A stretch of DNA of 64,000 nucleotides from Macrosoma leucophasiata (GCA_036365455.1 JAWQUS010000010.1:21748501-21812500), one strand, 5' to 3'; counted from the first letter of the stretch, positions 50,489-61,858 are shown. Program-made: numbers and translations. Notes: generated by a model from the letters alone, not told the origin.

Positions 50489-53352
50489 ATAGACATAACT
50501 AACTCTAACTCAGTTTGATTACCGATTTGTATGGGATTACGACTCAAAGCATCTACGTGTTGCATACGCGAGCCTTCTCTATGTACTATTTCAAATGAGA
50601 ACTCTTGAGTTGATAGTACCCAACGCGCGATACGCGGGATAATTTCTTTTTTTGATAATGCATGCCGTACCGCACTACAGTCAGTTACAATTTTGAACTG
50701 AGTGCCTAATAAATACAATCTAAATTTTTGTAATGAAGAGACAATAGCCAAAAGTTCCAACTCGAAGGAATGATATCTTTTCTCATCGTTCGTAGTTTGC
50801 CTACTGTAATAGTGAACCGGTTTTTCACCTTCATTTGTCACTTGCATAAGTATACCAGCAATCCCTTCTCTACTTGCGTCAGTATACAATACACTTTCTT
50901 TGGTAGGATCAAAAATCGTTAGTACGCTATCAGTAGTTAATTGTTCTTTCAATGTGACAAAAGTTTGGTCATGGATGTTTTCCCATTTCCAAGTACTATC
51001 TTTTTTCAATAATTTAGTTAATGGAGCAGACAGCATTGCACAATTTTTTATGAATTTACGAAAATAACTTATTAATCCTAGGAATTGCCGAAGTTGATGT
51101 ACAGACCTGGGTGTGGGAAAATCTTTTACGGCTTCTAACTTGGACTCATTAGGCATCACCATATCGGGTTTGATTTTATATCCAAGAAACTCTATTTCGG
51201 TTTTAAAAAAATGGCACTTTTTTAAATTAAGAGTGAGGCCAGCTTTTCGAAATATTTTCAAAACTTCTTCGAGGAGTTTTAAATTCTCGTCTACCGTTTG
51301 GGTTACTAAATATACGTCATCAAGATATATTATTACATTGCCAAACCTTAAATTACCCAACACTTTATTCATAATCTTCTGAAAGCATGATGGTGCATTT
51401 ACCAACCCAAACGGCATCCTTAAAAACTCAAAATGACCATCTTCTGTAATAAAAGCTGTTTTTTCTATGGAATTTTGATTTTCACTCATTGAAATCTGGT
51501 AGTACCCACTTTTTAGATCTAAACTCGTAAAACATCGATGCCCATTAAGCCTGTCTACGAGGTCTTCAATCCGTGGCATCGGATATTTGTCCTTAATTGT
51601 TTTTTTATTTAATAAACGGTAATCTATACATAATCTTTTCTCACCATTTTTTTTATTGACGAGGAGAGCTGGGCTTGCGTAAGGCGAGCTACTGTTCCGT
51701 ATTATGTTATTATTAAGGAGCTCCTCAACTATATCTCTAATTATCTGCCTGTCAGTGTGAGATGATCTAAATGGTCTACATTCTATAGGGCGGGTATCAC
51801 TCACATTTATTACCATTTCGTAATCATTTACCTTCCCAAGTTGTGCTATGTTAAACGCTATGCACTGCGAATAATTTTTGAAAAGACTAATAAGTTCAGC
51901 GTGATGGGAATCTGCATCAAATTCTACCTCAGATATTTTATTACAAAAGTCGGTCAATTTGGCAGCATAATCAAATGTAAGAAGTTGACCAACACGAGAG
52001 TAAACCAAATCAGGCCGCTCAGTCATATTCCTTCCTATCAAAATGTCGCAACCAATCAGTTCGTCAATTATGTAAAACTCAACTTTTTTTACTGTTACTG
52101 AATCTATCTCCAAAGATACTTTAATACATTGATTAACACGTTTTATTTGTTTTTTAGAAAAACCTTGTAAACTTACGGGTGCAGGTAGAGCAAATCGTGG
52201 TAAATTGTGTTTTTTGACTAATGATTCTGAAATAAGGGAACAACTGCTCCCAGTGTCTATAAATGCATCATGAGTCAAAACATTATCTATTATAATTTTC
52301 TTTACAAATTTATCTCGAGAGTTTGAAGAGGACAATAGTTTTATTTCTGATGTCGAAGGTCTTTCTTCATGCTTAATATTCTTTTTATGAAAACAAATGG
52401 ATTCTACATGTCCCTTCCTACCACAAAAATTACACTTATTTTGATCACATTGATTTCTTTTATGGTTACCACCACAACTGTAACATTTAATAATCCTTTT
52501 ATTTCTGATTATTTGCGACATATCTTCAGGATTACTTGTATTCGAATACGACTGAACGTTCCGAGTTGGACCACTTAAACTTGGTAAAGTATTATTCTGG
52601 CATGTGTTGCTACTGGAAGTAGCAAGAGGTTGATGTTTCTGTTGTAACTCGCGAACGCCAGTCAACGGCTTTTTTGATTTATAATTACGACTGTGTAAAA
52701 AGCTAGCAAGTTGATCACAAGATCTGAAATTATTTACTTCTATATTGGTGTCTCCAATATTACCTACAATAATCGAAATTATGTCCTGATCAGAAAAATT
52801 CAATTTTAAACGATCAATCATACATTTTTGATCGAAGTAAAACTCATATAAAGATTGATTTTCTAACGGTTTTCTCTCAATTATATTCTTAAGTAATTCG
52901 AACATATTCCGTTGGATTTTAAAACTACTTGACAATTTATCATGCCAAGTCACCCATTTCCATGATGGCCATGTGTTATCGGTTTTTAAAAACGAATCGT
53001 ACCATATTTTAGCGGAACCACGTAATTTATTTAACGCCTGATAACGGATAATTTCGTCGGACCACGAAAACGTCTCAGCATAAGATTGTATAATATTAAG
53101 CCATGCATTAATATTATCAACTAACGGGTCAAATTCTGGTATGAAGTTGTTTAAGGTGGCTGAATTGGAATGACTCACGGTACCGGTATCGTTTCCTCGC
53201 GATACCTTATCCTTTGACAACCGGCGGTCGTTTTTCTTTCTGCGCTTTGATGGGCGCGGTGATGGTGTCCTGGTGCTTTCACTACTTGAAACGTCCGTCG
53301 AGCTACTGCGTCGATTTTTTCTGCGTTTATTACCCATTATAAGATTGAGCAC
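50475..53352 (-). CDS. gag-pol: Ty3/gypsy Gag-Pol, N-terminal part (Gag, PR, RT, RNase H)
   Basis: A single frame of about 960 codons (open to 50467 into the LINE). A basic Ser/Arg-rich N-terminus; Gag capsid region; two zinc knuckles at residues 290-302 (CYSCGGNHKRNQC) and 307-320 (CNFCGRKGHVESIC); protease DTGS at 366-369; RT with LDLKSGYYQI (612-621), RMPFGLVNAPSCF and YLDD at 686-689; RNase H with YTDAS (822-827) and HVDALSR near 932. Gag and Pol are in one frame without a slip site. The first ATG is at 53352; a second, MGNKRRKN, six codons later is equally plausible. Interrupted after RNase H by the LINE. Confidence 0.95.
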
Positions 53353-53365
53353 ATGTCACTTCTGA

Positions 53366-53740
53366 TGTTAGCGAATACTAGAAATAACCACGAATATTAG
53401 ATTTGGAAATTAATATAATTATTCACTTTGAAACACACTTTTCATTTTTGAATCACAACGATCACTGAATTTACATTTACATAAAGAACACAAATTAACA
53501 CAATACCACAATATCACTAATCACGTAATTCCGCAATAATCACTTTTATCGCGGATCAACTAAAAAGAGTCCCGGGCGCTCGCTTACACCCGCTTTTATA
53601 CTAGCTGATAACGCTCCCACCACGATACCGACTGGATAGCGCCATCTACCATCAATCAATGTGCAACTCTTCATAAAGTTTTGCAATGGATTCAGTGGCG
53701 CCCTCTGCCAACAACGGTCATTTTCGTGATGTTGCCAACA
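53366..53740 (-). repeat. 5' LTR of the Ty3/gypsy element
   Basis: 375 bp, one difference from the 3' LTR. A minus-strand TATA-like TATAAAAGCGGG is at 53595-53600, about 155 nt from the LTR start (53740); the GC-rich GAGCGCCCGGGACTC and AGTTGATCCGC downstream suggest the transcription start area. Confidence 0.95.
53595..53600 (-). promoter_or_regulatory. TATA box of the 5' LTR
   Basis: TATAAA on the minus strand in CTAGTATAAAAGCGGG, conserved in both LTRs, placed in U3 as expected for an LTR promoter. Confidence 0.65.
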
Positions 53741-53985
53741 ATATTACTTGGGGAAAAGAGTAATATTTTCTAAATACTATCGAAATCGATTGATCCCAAG
53801 CGTCGGCTGTATTGCCGCCGCCATGTTGAACATAGTTGAAAAAGATAAAATCGTTTGAATTGTAACTTTAAAATATATTCTTTAATAAATTAATTGTATT
53901 TTTTTCGGATTCTTCTTTAATTTACCCATTTTTTGAGTGACGTGTACGAACCAGAGCCGAGTTCCCAACATCTCTTTTCATTAAC

Positions 53986-54837
53986 AACTAACCGTCCCGT
54001 TGATGAATGCCAAATATAGCTCTGTAGAATGGTGTAACTTTGAAATACTGAGTGAATTCTACAGTAAAACATCACATTCAAGTGTTAACATCGATCTTCA
54101 GATTTAAATCTGTGATAAGATCCAATGATAATATGTACATCGCAAAATAAATCATATAGATACCCATGGATAGAAATCAGAACACTTTTTCAAGTACATA
54201 ATATTATGTATAACATTGTCTTTTATGCGGAACACATTTTTGTAGTTCTACGGGTACTAATAAAGTTCTGTCTAAGTTAGGGCTGCAAAAAAAATATTTT
54301 TTTACAAAAAAAAATACAGGATATTTATTTTAAAAAACAATAACGTTGTCCATAAAAAGGAAAATTTAATACATTCATGACATAAAACCCTGCCAACCCT
54401 GGTCCAATCTCAACGCGCCATGAGACCCAACTCCAGAATTCTGATTCCTTTCAACAACAAACATAAAACATGGTCACACTACACAATCAGCACCCGGCGC
54501 GGCGCAGGCGCCACAGTAGTTCGCTATGAATTAATTTATTTTTATTGTGAAGAGGGGTCCGCGCGTGACGTCATCTTCAAATAGCTTATTTACATTGTGG
54601 GTGGTCTGAAGAGTTGTGAAACTGCCTGGGTTTATGATACATATAAAATACTGTTTTTTTTATAATTGTTTTATGGGAAAATATTAATTTAGTAGGGAGT
54701 TCCGATTGTTTGTGAAACACTTTTACTATTTTCGTGGGAATCGATTTCTTCTTTATTTCATTATTTTATATCGATCGAGTTTTATAAGACGGCGGCATAA
54801 TATATATGCTCGGAGATATCAATAATCTCACCATCGC
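53986..54837. other. No repeat recognised; GC-rich patch with CRE-like site
   Basis: 54495-54515 is GC-rich (CCCGGCGCGGCGCAGGCGCC) and 54566-54573 is TGACGTCA, a full CRE/ATF palindrome, preceded by GTCCGCGCG. This could be a host promoter or a repeat promoter; no gene start can be tied to it. Confidence 0.3.
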
Positions 54838-54900
54838 ATTTACCTCTGCCTACCCGTTCAGTAAATAGAGGTGTGAAGTTACGAAAAAGTTACGTTATTT
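54838..54900 (+). repeat. tRNA-derived SINE (family A), 3' tail
   Basis: GCATTTACCTCTGCCTACCC, then GGTGTGAAGTTACG and a short repeat AAAAGTTACG. Confidence 0.6.
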
Positions 54901-55057
54901 ACTTTACATTTCTTGACCACCTAATCGTCTTTCAATTATTAATTTTCCATAATAATAGGTATGCAACTTTTAAGTTCATGGGTATGGTATGGCAGGTATA
55001 TAATTTCTACTAGTAGAACACTATGTGGCGATCTTGGCTTAGCAACCCCTTCCAATT

Positions 55058-55119
55058 GGACTTCAAAATTATAAAATATATAGGTTCAGATACCTATATA
55101 TTTTATAATTTTGAAGTCC
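55058..55119. repeat. Perfect 27-bp hairpin, 8-nt loop
   Basis: Arms 55058-55084 and 55093-55119 are exact complements (left begins GGACTTCAAAATTATAAAAT), loop TTCAGATA. No TSD seen. A foldback element or transcribed hairpin. Confidence 0.7.
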
Positions 55120-55478
55120 TTATAATCATAGCTTCTATGAGATATGTCACACACCATAAATTGTACTAGTAGATATGACCTGTCTATGTGTCTGTGGCGT
55201 ATTAGCTCCTGGCTGGACGAACCGGATTGAATATGTTTTTGAGACGACCGCGACGCTTGGGTCAAATAGTTGAGGGTTCAAGAAACACATTTTATATTGC
55301 ACTTTTACAGAAAGGTGGTTTACGGAAGTTTTTGATTTTTTAATGTATTTAAAGTCTTATTTAGCCTGCAGAAGTGATCTATTCTTCTTTCATTTTTTAG
55401 AGTTACTTTTCTAAAAATGACCTAATAGTAAGAAACACAACAAAAACCGAACTGTTCTCAAATCATCTTTTCTACATA

Positions 55479-55840
55479 ATAATAATAATAATGGCAACCC
55501 ACTACGTCCCACTGCTGGACACGAGTCTCTCCCCTTTTTCGGGGGAGGCCTGGAGCTTACTCCACCACGCTGCTCCAATGCGGGTTGGTGAAGATACGAG
55601 GTTAGTGGCCAACCCACTGTCGGATGTGTTCAAACCGCCCATAAACCCCCCGACAAGGTTTAACGACTGCTATCTATCGATAGCAACCGGGACCAACGGC
55701 TTAACCTGCCCGCCGAAGCACGGAAACGCGCATTTTAATTTGCCACTAGCGGTCACCCATCACACACCCGACCGCGCCCGTATTGCTTAACCGAGTAGGA
55801 TCGCTAGCGATCTACACCAGCCGCGGGGCCATGTGCGCTA
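55479..55840 (-). mobile_element. 5S rRNA-derived SINE
   Basis: Minus-strand copy of 34748: 5S-like GGTTAAGCAATACGGGCGCG and GATGGGTGACCGCTAGTGG, tail TGGTGGAGTAAGCTCCAGG, CCAGCAGTGGGACG, (ATT)n. Flanked by near-identical TTCTACATA / TTCCTACATA. Confidence 0.85.
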
Positions 55841-55850
55841 TTCCTACATA

Positions 55851-56297
55851 CGGCAATTTTAATTACAAGCGAAGGTTGATTTGAATAGTGTTCAGCCAAA
55901 AGAATACTTAGTTGCTAATCAAAATAGATCTTACAGAAACTTTGCTAATAGTCCAAAATCTAGACCTTGAAAACCAGTAGCCTTGAACCAAATGAGCAGA
56001 GCATAAAACAGGTGAGAAATGTTTTGATTCACCAAATGCAAATGAAAGTGAATAAAAGAACCAAGGTTGAGATAATATATCACTGTAGGTAATTTATAAC
56101 GTGCAAATGTCTAACACATAATTAGTGTGGTAAAATTATTCAAATGTACTTTACAATTATTAGAATTTATTTTTATTAGTATTTAGTCACAAATCGTCTA
56201 ATAGTACGGAGCCCAAGATACGATTTTTAGGTAATACCTTTCACCCAAGGAAAAGCCTAGCATTTATCCCCAAATCCAGGATTTAACACAGGAACCT
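55851..56297. other. No recognisable feature
   Basis: AT-rich; nothing supported. Confidence 0.4.
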
Positions 56298-56467
56298 AAG
56301 GGGTCGTCCATTAATCACGTAAGACTCGAAAGGGGGGGGGTTCTGAAAAAACTCACGAAACATCACAAGGGGAGGGGGAGTATATCGATATAACACGTGT
56401 ATTTATTTCTGCTTTGAGTGCCCAATTTTAACCGAAAATTCGTGCGTGATTTAGGCAAGAATTAGAT
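56298..56467. repeat. GGGTCGTCCATTAATCACG-type repeat
   Basis: Contains GGGGTCGTCCATTAATCACG, a G run, CACAAGGGGAGGGGG. The GTCCATTAAT..ACGT motif recurs in many arthropod repeats (recalled, not checked). Ends at the MITE-like element. Confidence 0.4.
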
Positions 56468-56942
56468 AAAGGAGATGTTGCTAACATGTATGGAGCTCCG
56501 GCCATGTATTGTACACAATATCATTAAACAGGCAAAATCAATATAAAAACGTTTTTTACTGCATATTTTCACTTATTTAGCTTTGTTTGCAGTTACAAAA
56601 CATTATTTGCAGTTAGAATTGCAACTCAAAACCAACATGGCGAATATGGCGGGAGATGTCATCTTGACATTGTCATTTTTTATATTGTATTTTGATTATA
56701 TATTACTTGGAGAAAAAGTAATATTTTCTAAATACTATCGAAATCGATCGATCCCAAGTGTTGGCTGTATCGCCGCCATGTTTAACATAGTTGAAAATGA
56801 TAAAATCGTTTGAATTAAATGTGGTTGTAACTCTAAAATAAATTCTTAAATAAATTAATTGTATTTTTTTCGGATTCTTCTTTAATTTACCCATTTTTTG
56901 AGGACGTGTACGAACCAGAGCCGAACTCGCAACATCTCCTTT
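56468..56942. mobile_element. MITE-like element, uninterrupted copy
   Basis: 14-bp inverted ends AAAGGAGATGTTGC and GCAACATCTCCTTT. The interior (GGCCATGTATTGTACACAAT, AACATGGCGAATATGGCGGG, ATCGAAATCGATCGATCCC) is the same as the halves flanking the LTR retrotransposon. At the LTR insertion point it reads GATTATATATTACTTGG, with a single ATAT. No clear TSD of its own. Confidence 0.7.
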
Positions 56943-57117
56943 CCGTCTCGACGATCAGTAATTTTCACGCCAAGTACACGCTTACTGTATAACATTTGCG
57001 TGATTTTTATTCCTGATGTCTTATTTTCAGCTAAGTGAAGTACCTAGACTAGTCCCGTCTGGAGACCAATTCATATTTTTAGGACTCTGCTTTTTATAAT
57101 TACTAAGAAAATTCATA

Positions 57118-57424
57118 ACGTAACTTCACGCCTGTAATCCCCGAATGGGCAGAGGTAAATGCATGCGTTCAAGCATACATGCAAACATCCATGATTCGCC
57201 GGTTACGTTTTAGCCCATGGAACAGGTGGCGAGTCTGTTGACATCTCCGGCCACATTACCAAACTTCGAGGAACTGGGAAATTTCCAGAAAATGGAAACA
57301 TCCCAATAGAACCAGAGATAAAGGATTTTAAACCGTTATCTCTGTTAGCCCCCGACCCGGGAATCGAACCAAGGACCTCCACCGTAGTAGTAGTGGCCTG
57401 CTACCACTACGCTACTGAGGCAGT
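57118..57424 (-). mobile_element. tRNA-derived SINE (family A), full copy
   Basis: Minus strand CTGCCTCAGTAGCGTAGTGG (A box), GGTTCGATTCCCGGGTCGGG (B box), TCTGGTTCTATTGGGATG, and 3' TACAGGCGTGAAGTTACGT. A small deletion removes part of the CTACCCCTTC stretch. Confidence 0.85.
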
Positions 57425-57743
57425 TAAGTTAAGACAAGACTATACATTTTATAATTACTATGAAAATGCATAAATTGCACGGAAGCGCGTAAACGCGAAT
57501 ACAACTCGCACTTTACCGCTTTTAATCAAAATTATGTCATTGCTGGCCATGTATGAAATAAAAATACAAAAATACAGTGATGCCTACGCCCTAGACTTCT
57601 TTCTCGGGAACATTATTATAGTACCTGAAGTATAATCAAAGTAGATAAGCAATTTATTATTTTAATGACCTTTTTATCAAATAAGGTAACATAGTTACCT
57701 CCTTTCAAGTCAGACTTTCTACTTTTCGCAAAAGAAACGTTAT
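57425..57743. other. Possible 3' UTR of the candidate gene at 57744
   Basis: A minus-strand AATAAA at 57653-57658 lies 86 bp downstream of the candidate stop codon. Otherwise unassigned. Confidence 0.3.
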
Positions 57744-58366
57744 CTATTGACAAAGTATTTTCTTATCTATTTCAATAAACTCAAACAACTTTGAGCGAAG
57801 ATACATTTGAACAAATTGCATATACTTAACGGGGTCCGTATGATTTATAGTACGGTCTTCAGCTAGGTTATTCTGTAAGGCAAAACTCACGTCATCGAAG
57901 TGAGTGATTCTCGCTCTATCGAATAGCGTTCTGCACTTGTTAATGCTCATTTGACGCAAGACCTCAAAAACAACAGCCTCGATTGTGAAAAAAATGCAAT
58001 CTTTAAAGATTTTGTCTTTTCTGTTTGTTGTTGTAAATAAAACATATTTCTACCTTTCAATATGAAAATTCTTGTAAACTTACAAATTAATAAAATTTAA
58101 ATATAGATAGCAGCTATTTTAACAGTCAATTTTTCCGTTTGCAACGTTGTTGGGAGAATCGTGAGCAAAGTCGCCAGTTTAGCTAGTATACAAACGAAAC
58201 CTGTCATAATTTGTCAAACGCCTCATGTCCATCTCAGTAATAACTTACGAAGCACACGTGGGCGACCCATTATATCATTGCGATTCAAAAGGCCATGTAA
58301 TACTTCAAGTTCATTCAATTTCATATGCGGAACGGTCGTAGTAAAAAATTGTTTATCATGAGCCAT
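57744..58366 (-). CDS. Candidate two-exon host gene, unidentified
   Basis: Exon 1 would be 58366-58249: ATG in a good context (GGTCAATGGC), 39 codons with TVPHMKLNELEVLHGLL and NDIMGRPRVL, ending at a consensus donor C|GTAAGT. Exon 2, 58000-57744, is open to TAG, with TIEAVVFEVLRQ, LFDRARITHFDDVSFAL and KLFEFIEIDKK. A 248-nt GT-AG intron keeps phase (phase 1) and gives 124 aa. The acceptor CTTTAAAG lacks a good pyrimidine tract, which is the weak point. Sequence looks protein-like, but I recognise no family. AATAAA follows at 57653. Confidence 0.35.
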
Positions 58367-58410
58367 TGACCTCTTTGGTTCACCACAATGCGGTGCGTAA
58401 TTGGGATAGA

Positions 58411-58572
58411 TTTTTTTTTAATGTTATGAAAGTGGCTAACAAGCTTGCAGCTCACATTGATGTTAAGTGATGACTGCAGCCTATAGACACTTACAGATAA
58501 ACCAGAGGTCGAAATGCAGATGCGTTACCACTCCTGAGGCTTAAGGTGTTATGCCGGGAATTACAGGGCCGT
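58411..58572 (-). repeat. Element B, 5'-truncated copy
   Basis: T run at 58411, GTGGCTAACAAGCTTGCAG, CTCCTGAGGCTTAAGGTG to ACAGGGCCGTA. TAGATTT flanks both sides, a probable 7-bp TSD. Confidence 0.7.
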
Positions 58573-58639
58573 ATAATTTAGATTTAGTTTGTATTTGAAA
58601 ACGTTTTGTGATAAGCGCCAATTTTCCAATGAATTTATT

Positions 58640-58790
58640 CACAAGTAGCGCCTCGCCCCGGCTTTACACGGGTGCAATGCATGTAATTTAGCCTATATCA
58701 CTCAGTGAAAATGCAGCTTTATACTGGGGAAAGAAATTTTGTAATCAATCCAGTAGTTCTTGTGTGATAACGTTACAAAATTTTTTTTTA
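58640..58790 (-). repeat. Helitron-like 3' fragment
   Basis: Minus strand ends in CCGGGGCGAGGCGCTACTTG, a decayed relative of the CCGGGGCGGGCCGCTAG end at 32753, with CAGTAGTTCTTGTGTGATAA inside. Confidence 0.4.
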
Positions 58791-58798
58791 CGTTTTTG

Positions 58799-59080
58799 CT
58801 GGTGGTAGAGTTCCAGTGACGGAGCTCGCGGGCGTAGGCACCACCGCATTACGTAATAAACTTCCCGCTAAATGGTAGTGTTCAGCACTATCGTGTTCCG
58901 GTCAGGTGGTAATGAACGGCCTTGTAATTTCCGGGACAGAGGCATAACACCTTAGGCCTCAGGAGTGGTAACGCATCTGCATTTTGACGTTGGTCTTTAT
59001 GTGGGTGTCTATAGGCTGCAGTCATCACCTAACATCAATGTGAACTGCATGCTTGTATGCCACTTCCATTACATAAAAAA
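58799..59080 (+). repeat. Element B, full-length
   Basis: CTGGTGGTAGAGTTCCAGTG start, complete body and CCACTTCCATTACATAAAAA end. Confidence 0.75.
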
Positions 59081-59651
59081 ATGCCATGTGTTTAACCCAT
59101 ATCCTTATAAAAATATTGAATTATAAAAAGTGTTTGTTTACTCATTAGGCAACTAGATGGCGCTTATCTGTTTGTCAACATGCAAGCGTTATTATTTCTG
59201 TTTTATGTATAGGCTGAGCCTGCCTCCTAGCTCGGAGAGTGTCCTTCCAACAAATTGTTTCTACTAGTGTTGAATAGTGTAACCAGAGAATATAAAGTTA
59301 AAGTAGTGTGAGTGTTTCAACTAACTACCATGTTTATCACATAAAAAATGTACCTAATCCTAAGATTTCTGGTACTTTCAAATTAACCGCATCGAATTTT
59401 AGTGCTGCCCGTACCTGTGGTCGGCCACACAACTTGAATACTGTAATATACAAAAGAGAGAGAGAGCTACAGGTGGAAAACAAAGCACTCAATTCCAAAC
59501 AGTGCAACAGAATTAAACGAGGCAATAACTTCAGTCGACTGTCTTGCACTTTATTTATGCCACGACAGTAGCAATTAAGAATTGTTCACATTGATGGTGG
59601 ATACTTCTTCTGTTGATAACTTTATGTATAAAAAGAAGCAGATATTGAAAA
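59081..59651. other. No firm feature
   Basis: 59140-59290 (ACTAGATGGCGCTTATCTG, GGCTGAGCCTGCCTCCTAGC) has the look of a decayed LTR, but no partner is present. An 87-codon plus-strand frame (59308-59571) has no motif. Confidence 0.3.
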
Positions 59652-59886
59652 AAAAAATTTTTATAATTTAGTGAAAGTGGCAAACATGCCGTTCACGTTG
59701 ATGTTAAGTGATGACTCCAGCCTATAGACCCACACAAAGCCCAGAGATCAAAATGCCGATGCGTTACCACTCCTGAGGCCTAAGGTGTTATGCCTTCGTG
59801 CCGGAAATTACACGGCCGTACATTTCCACCTGACCGGAACACGATAGTGCTGAACACTACCATAACGTCATTGGCGGCAAGTATAT
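59652..59886 (-). repeat. Element B, near full-length
   Basis: GTGGCAAACATGCCGTTCACG to ACACTACCATAACG and GGCGGCAAGTATATTA; lacks the first ~60 bp. A scrap of SINE-A-like end (AACGTAACTTCATGCG) follows at 59891. Confidence 0.65.
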
Positions 59887-60113
59887 TAAACGTAACTTCA
59901 TGCGATATTAACTACCCACAAACATAATGAAAATACCACTAATACTTCCACACATTACATAATTCACATACCGGCGTTTCGGTGGCTTTCTAGTATACCG
60001 TCATCATAGACAGAAGCTTGAGAAAACCTGTGAAAAAAGTGTAAGTACATAAACTGTTAAAAAAAAGCAGTTTCCTAAAATAAAAACATAATAATATGAA
60101 TATATACTTTGGC

Positions 60114-60401
60114 CATAGAGCAACACCGGAGGGGAGTAGCCATATGCAAGCTTTCCCCTCTGTCAAAGTACAAGCCCAAATGGGCCTACACCTGTCGCCT
60201 AGATGTTAAAATGTGTGCGTGAAATTGTTTCTGTATTTTGTTACAGTCAAGGTGTGACTTTCGTAGATGATTTTTGTAGTGTGCGTGTGTGTCGCACGCA
60301 TTTCCCCCCGCAAAAAATTACAGACTGTTTTGCATCGGTAATACACGTTATGGCAACTCCCCTACGGTCCGCCGCGACCGGTGGGCCCAGTTGCTCTATG
60401 A
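60114..60401. mobile_element. hAT-like MITE, third full copy
   Basis: CATAGAGCAACACCGGAGGG left end (same TIR deletion as 18007), GTTGCTCTATG right end. Flanks ACTTTGGC (60106-60113) and ACTTAGGC (60402-60409) form an 8-bp duplication with one mismatch. Confidence 0.85.
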
Positions 60402-61242
60402 CTTAGGCACATGATGATGATGGATACGTATATTAAGTTAAGCTAGATGGTTGATACAGTACTCGTAAAATGATTAAAACTTACAAGTGATCTTGTTTCT
60501 TTAATACCTACTTGTGGCGGACTAGTAACGAAGAATTGATTATTTTAGTAACTAATTAAAATTTTCGGCTATCGATAAGTTAGTACATTTCCTGTTTAAA
60601 CAACAGGATATTTTTTATTAAAGGTTGTAGGTCAGTAATACTTGGTCAAGAAGTAAGAAGTGAGGGCAAGAAATAAGCGATACTTAGGAGTGAATTATTC
60701 CGATTGGGAAATTCTGGAATAAGCCGGTGAACAACAAACTCGCCTCCCACGGGTCTGTAAAATAATTGGCGTGGCATGGATGTGATCTGAATATCACTAT
60801 AAATACGTATAAGAAGAATATCTAGAAATCAGCCTAATCTTTGTTCGGATTTAGATGTGAATAAAAAACATGTTATGTGATTAAGTGACATTGTGGGAAA
60901 ATAAATTTAATTGGCCAATGAAAGCTTATACATATGCTTCGTTAGTTTACACCAAATATTCTGATAATGGACGTCTTTTAAAAGTGTTATCGTAATAAAT
61001 CTTTTCTGATGAAAAAACAAATTCCCGTTCAACTGACAAATTAAAAAATGTACCCCAATTGAACTGCCGAATTATAAAGTATAATGTTCCGAATATATTC
61101 CAATAAAATTTCGGCGGTGTCCACATCCACAACAAGTTTCGTATACATAATATGAATACTACACATCCTGTACCAGGGAAGATAAACCTTCTTGATTAAA
61201 CTCCCGTAATACTTGGATTTAATTTCGAGATAAATTATTATT
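60402..61242. other. No recognisable feature
   Basis: AT-rich; a 62-codon minus-strand frame at 60947-61135 has no motif. Confidence 0.4.
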
Positions 61243-61345
61243 GTTAGAATAGAATAGAAAATATTTTTATTTCCAATAGATCTTTACAGATACTTTCAAA
61301 ACGTCAACAAATCATAAAATACCTAGAGTGAAGAAGTTGAATTAC
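61243..61345 (-). repeat. LINE 3'-end fragment with pentanucleotide tail
   Basis: (AGAAT)n then AGAAAATATTTTTATTTCC and TACAGATACTTTCAAAAC. On the minus strand this is a 3' end with an (ATTCT)n tail, like the tail at 61591. Confidence 0.4.
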
Positions 61346-61858
61346 TAATTTCGTTTCGTTTCTTAATATGGCAGCGCGTGTCAAGAAAGGAGACAAAACA
61401 TTCCGACTCAGTTAATATTCACTATTTCACAACTGAACCGCAAAAAAGTCCGAAATCCCCAGTTCCGATTTGCGAAGCCGATTTGTCTTTATTAAAGTTA
61501 TTCCCTGCTGTTCGCTTTATCACTATTAATAGCTCTACTACTAATACAACATCTATTAACTTCTATTGACATATCTGATTATACCATTAGAATAAGAATA
61601 AGAATAAGAATTTATTTATTTTCTCCACAATGTTTTCTTATGGTTACATCATATGAAACTTATTTTATTTTTAAAAATTATACTGAAATTATTTTTTTAA
61701 ACATTTTTCTCAGGGTATTGTGGAGACAGGAGCGCTCAAACTAGGTAAACCCTGTGCTATGAGTCTCCTGGTCTCCGCCTCAGGATTTTGTCCACTTATT
61801 TACTAGTACAATTTAAGAAATAGCTCATGAGAGCAATAAAGAGAACTAAGTATTATAA

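Larger units (their letters stand above)
47517..53740 (-). mobile_element. Ty3/gypsy LTR retrotransposon, 6.2 kb, carrying a nested LINE
   Basis: Complete LTR element on the minus strand: 5' LTR 53366-53740, a fused gag-pol reading frame, 3' LTR 47517-47891, and flanking ATAT duplication (47513-47516, 53741-53744). Domain order protease, RT, RNase H, integrase defines the Ty3/gypsy group. No env-like frame is present. The two LTRs differ at one position in 375 by eye, so the insertion is young. A 754-bp RTE-1 LINE plus 14-bp TSD (768 bp, divisible by 3) splits pol. The PBS is unclear: TCAGAAGTG directly inside the 5' LTR resembles tRNA-Leu primer complements but lacks TGG. Confidence 0.95.
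47283..53985. repeat. MITE-like repeat interrupted by the LTR retrotransposon
   Basis: 47283-47516 (GGCCATGTATTGTACACAAT, AACCAACATGGCGAATATGG) and 53741-53985 (ACTATCGAAATCGATTGATC, CGAACCAGAGCCGAG) are the two halves of the repeat that is uninterrupted at 56468-56942. The LTR element lies between them, and the 4-bp sequence ATAT is duplicated at the junctions. Confidence 0.85.
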
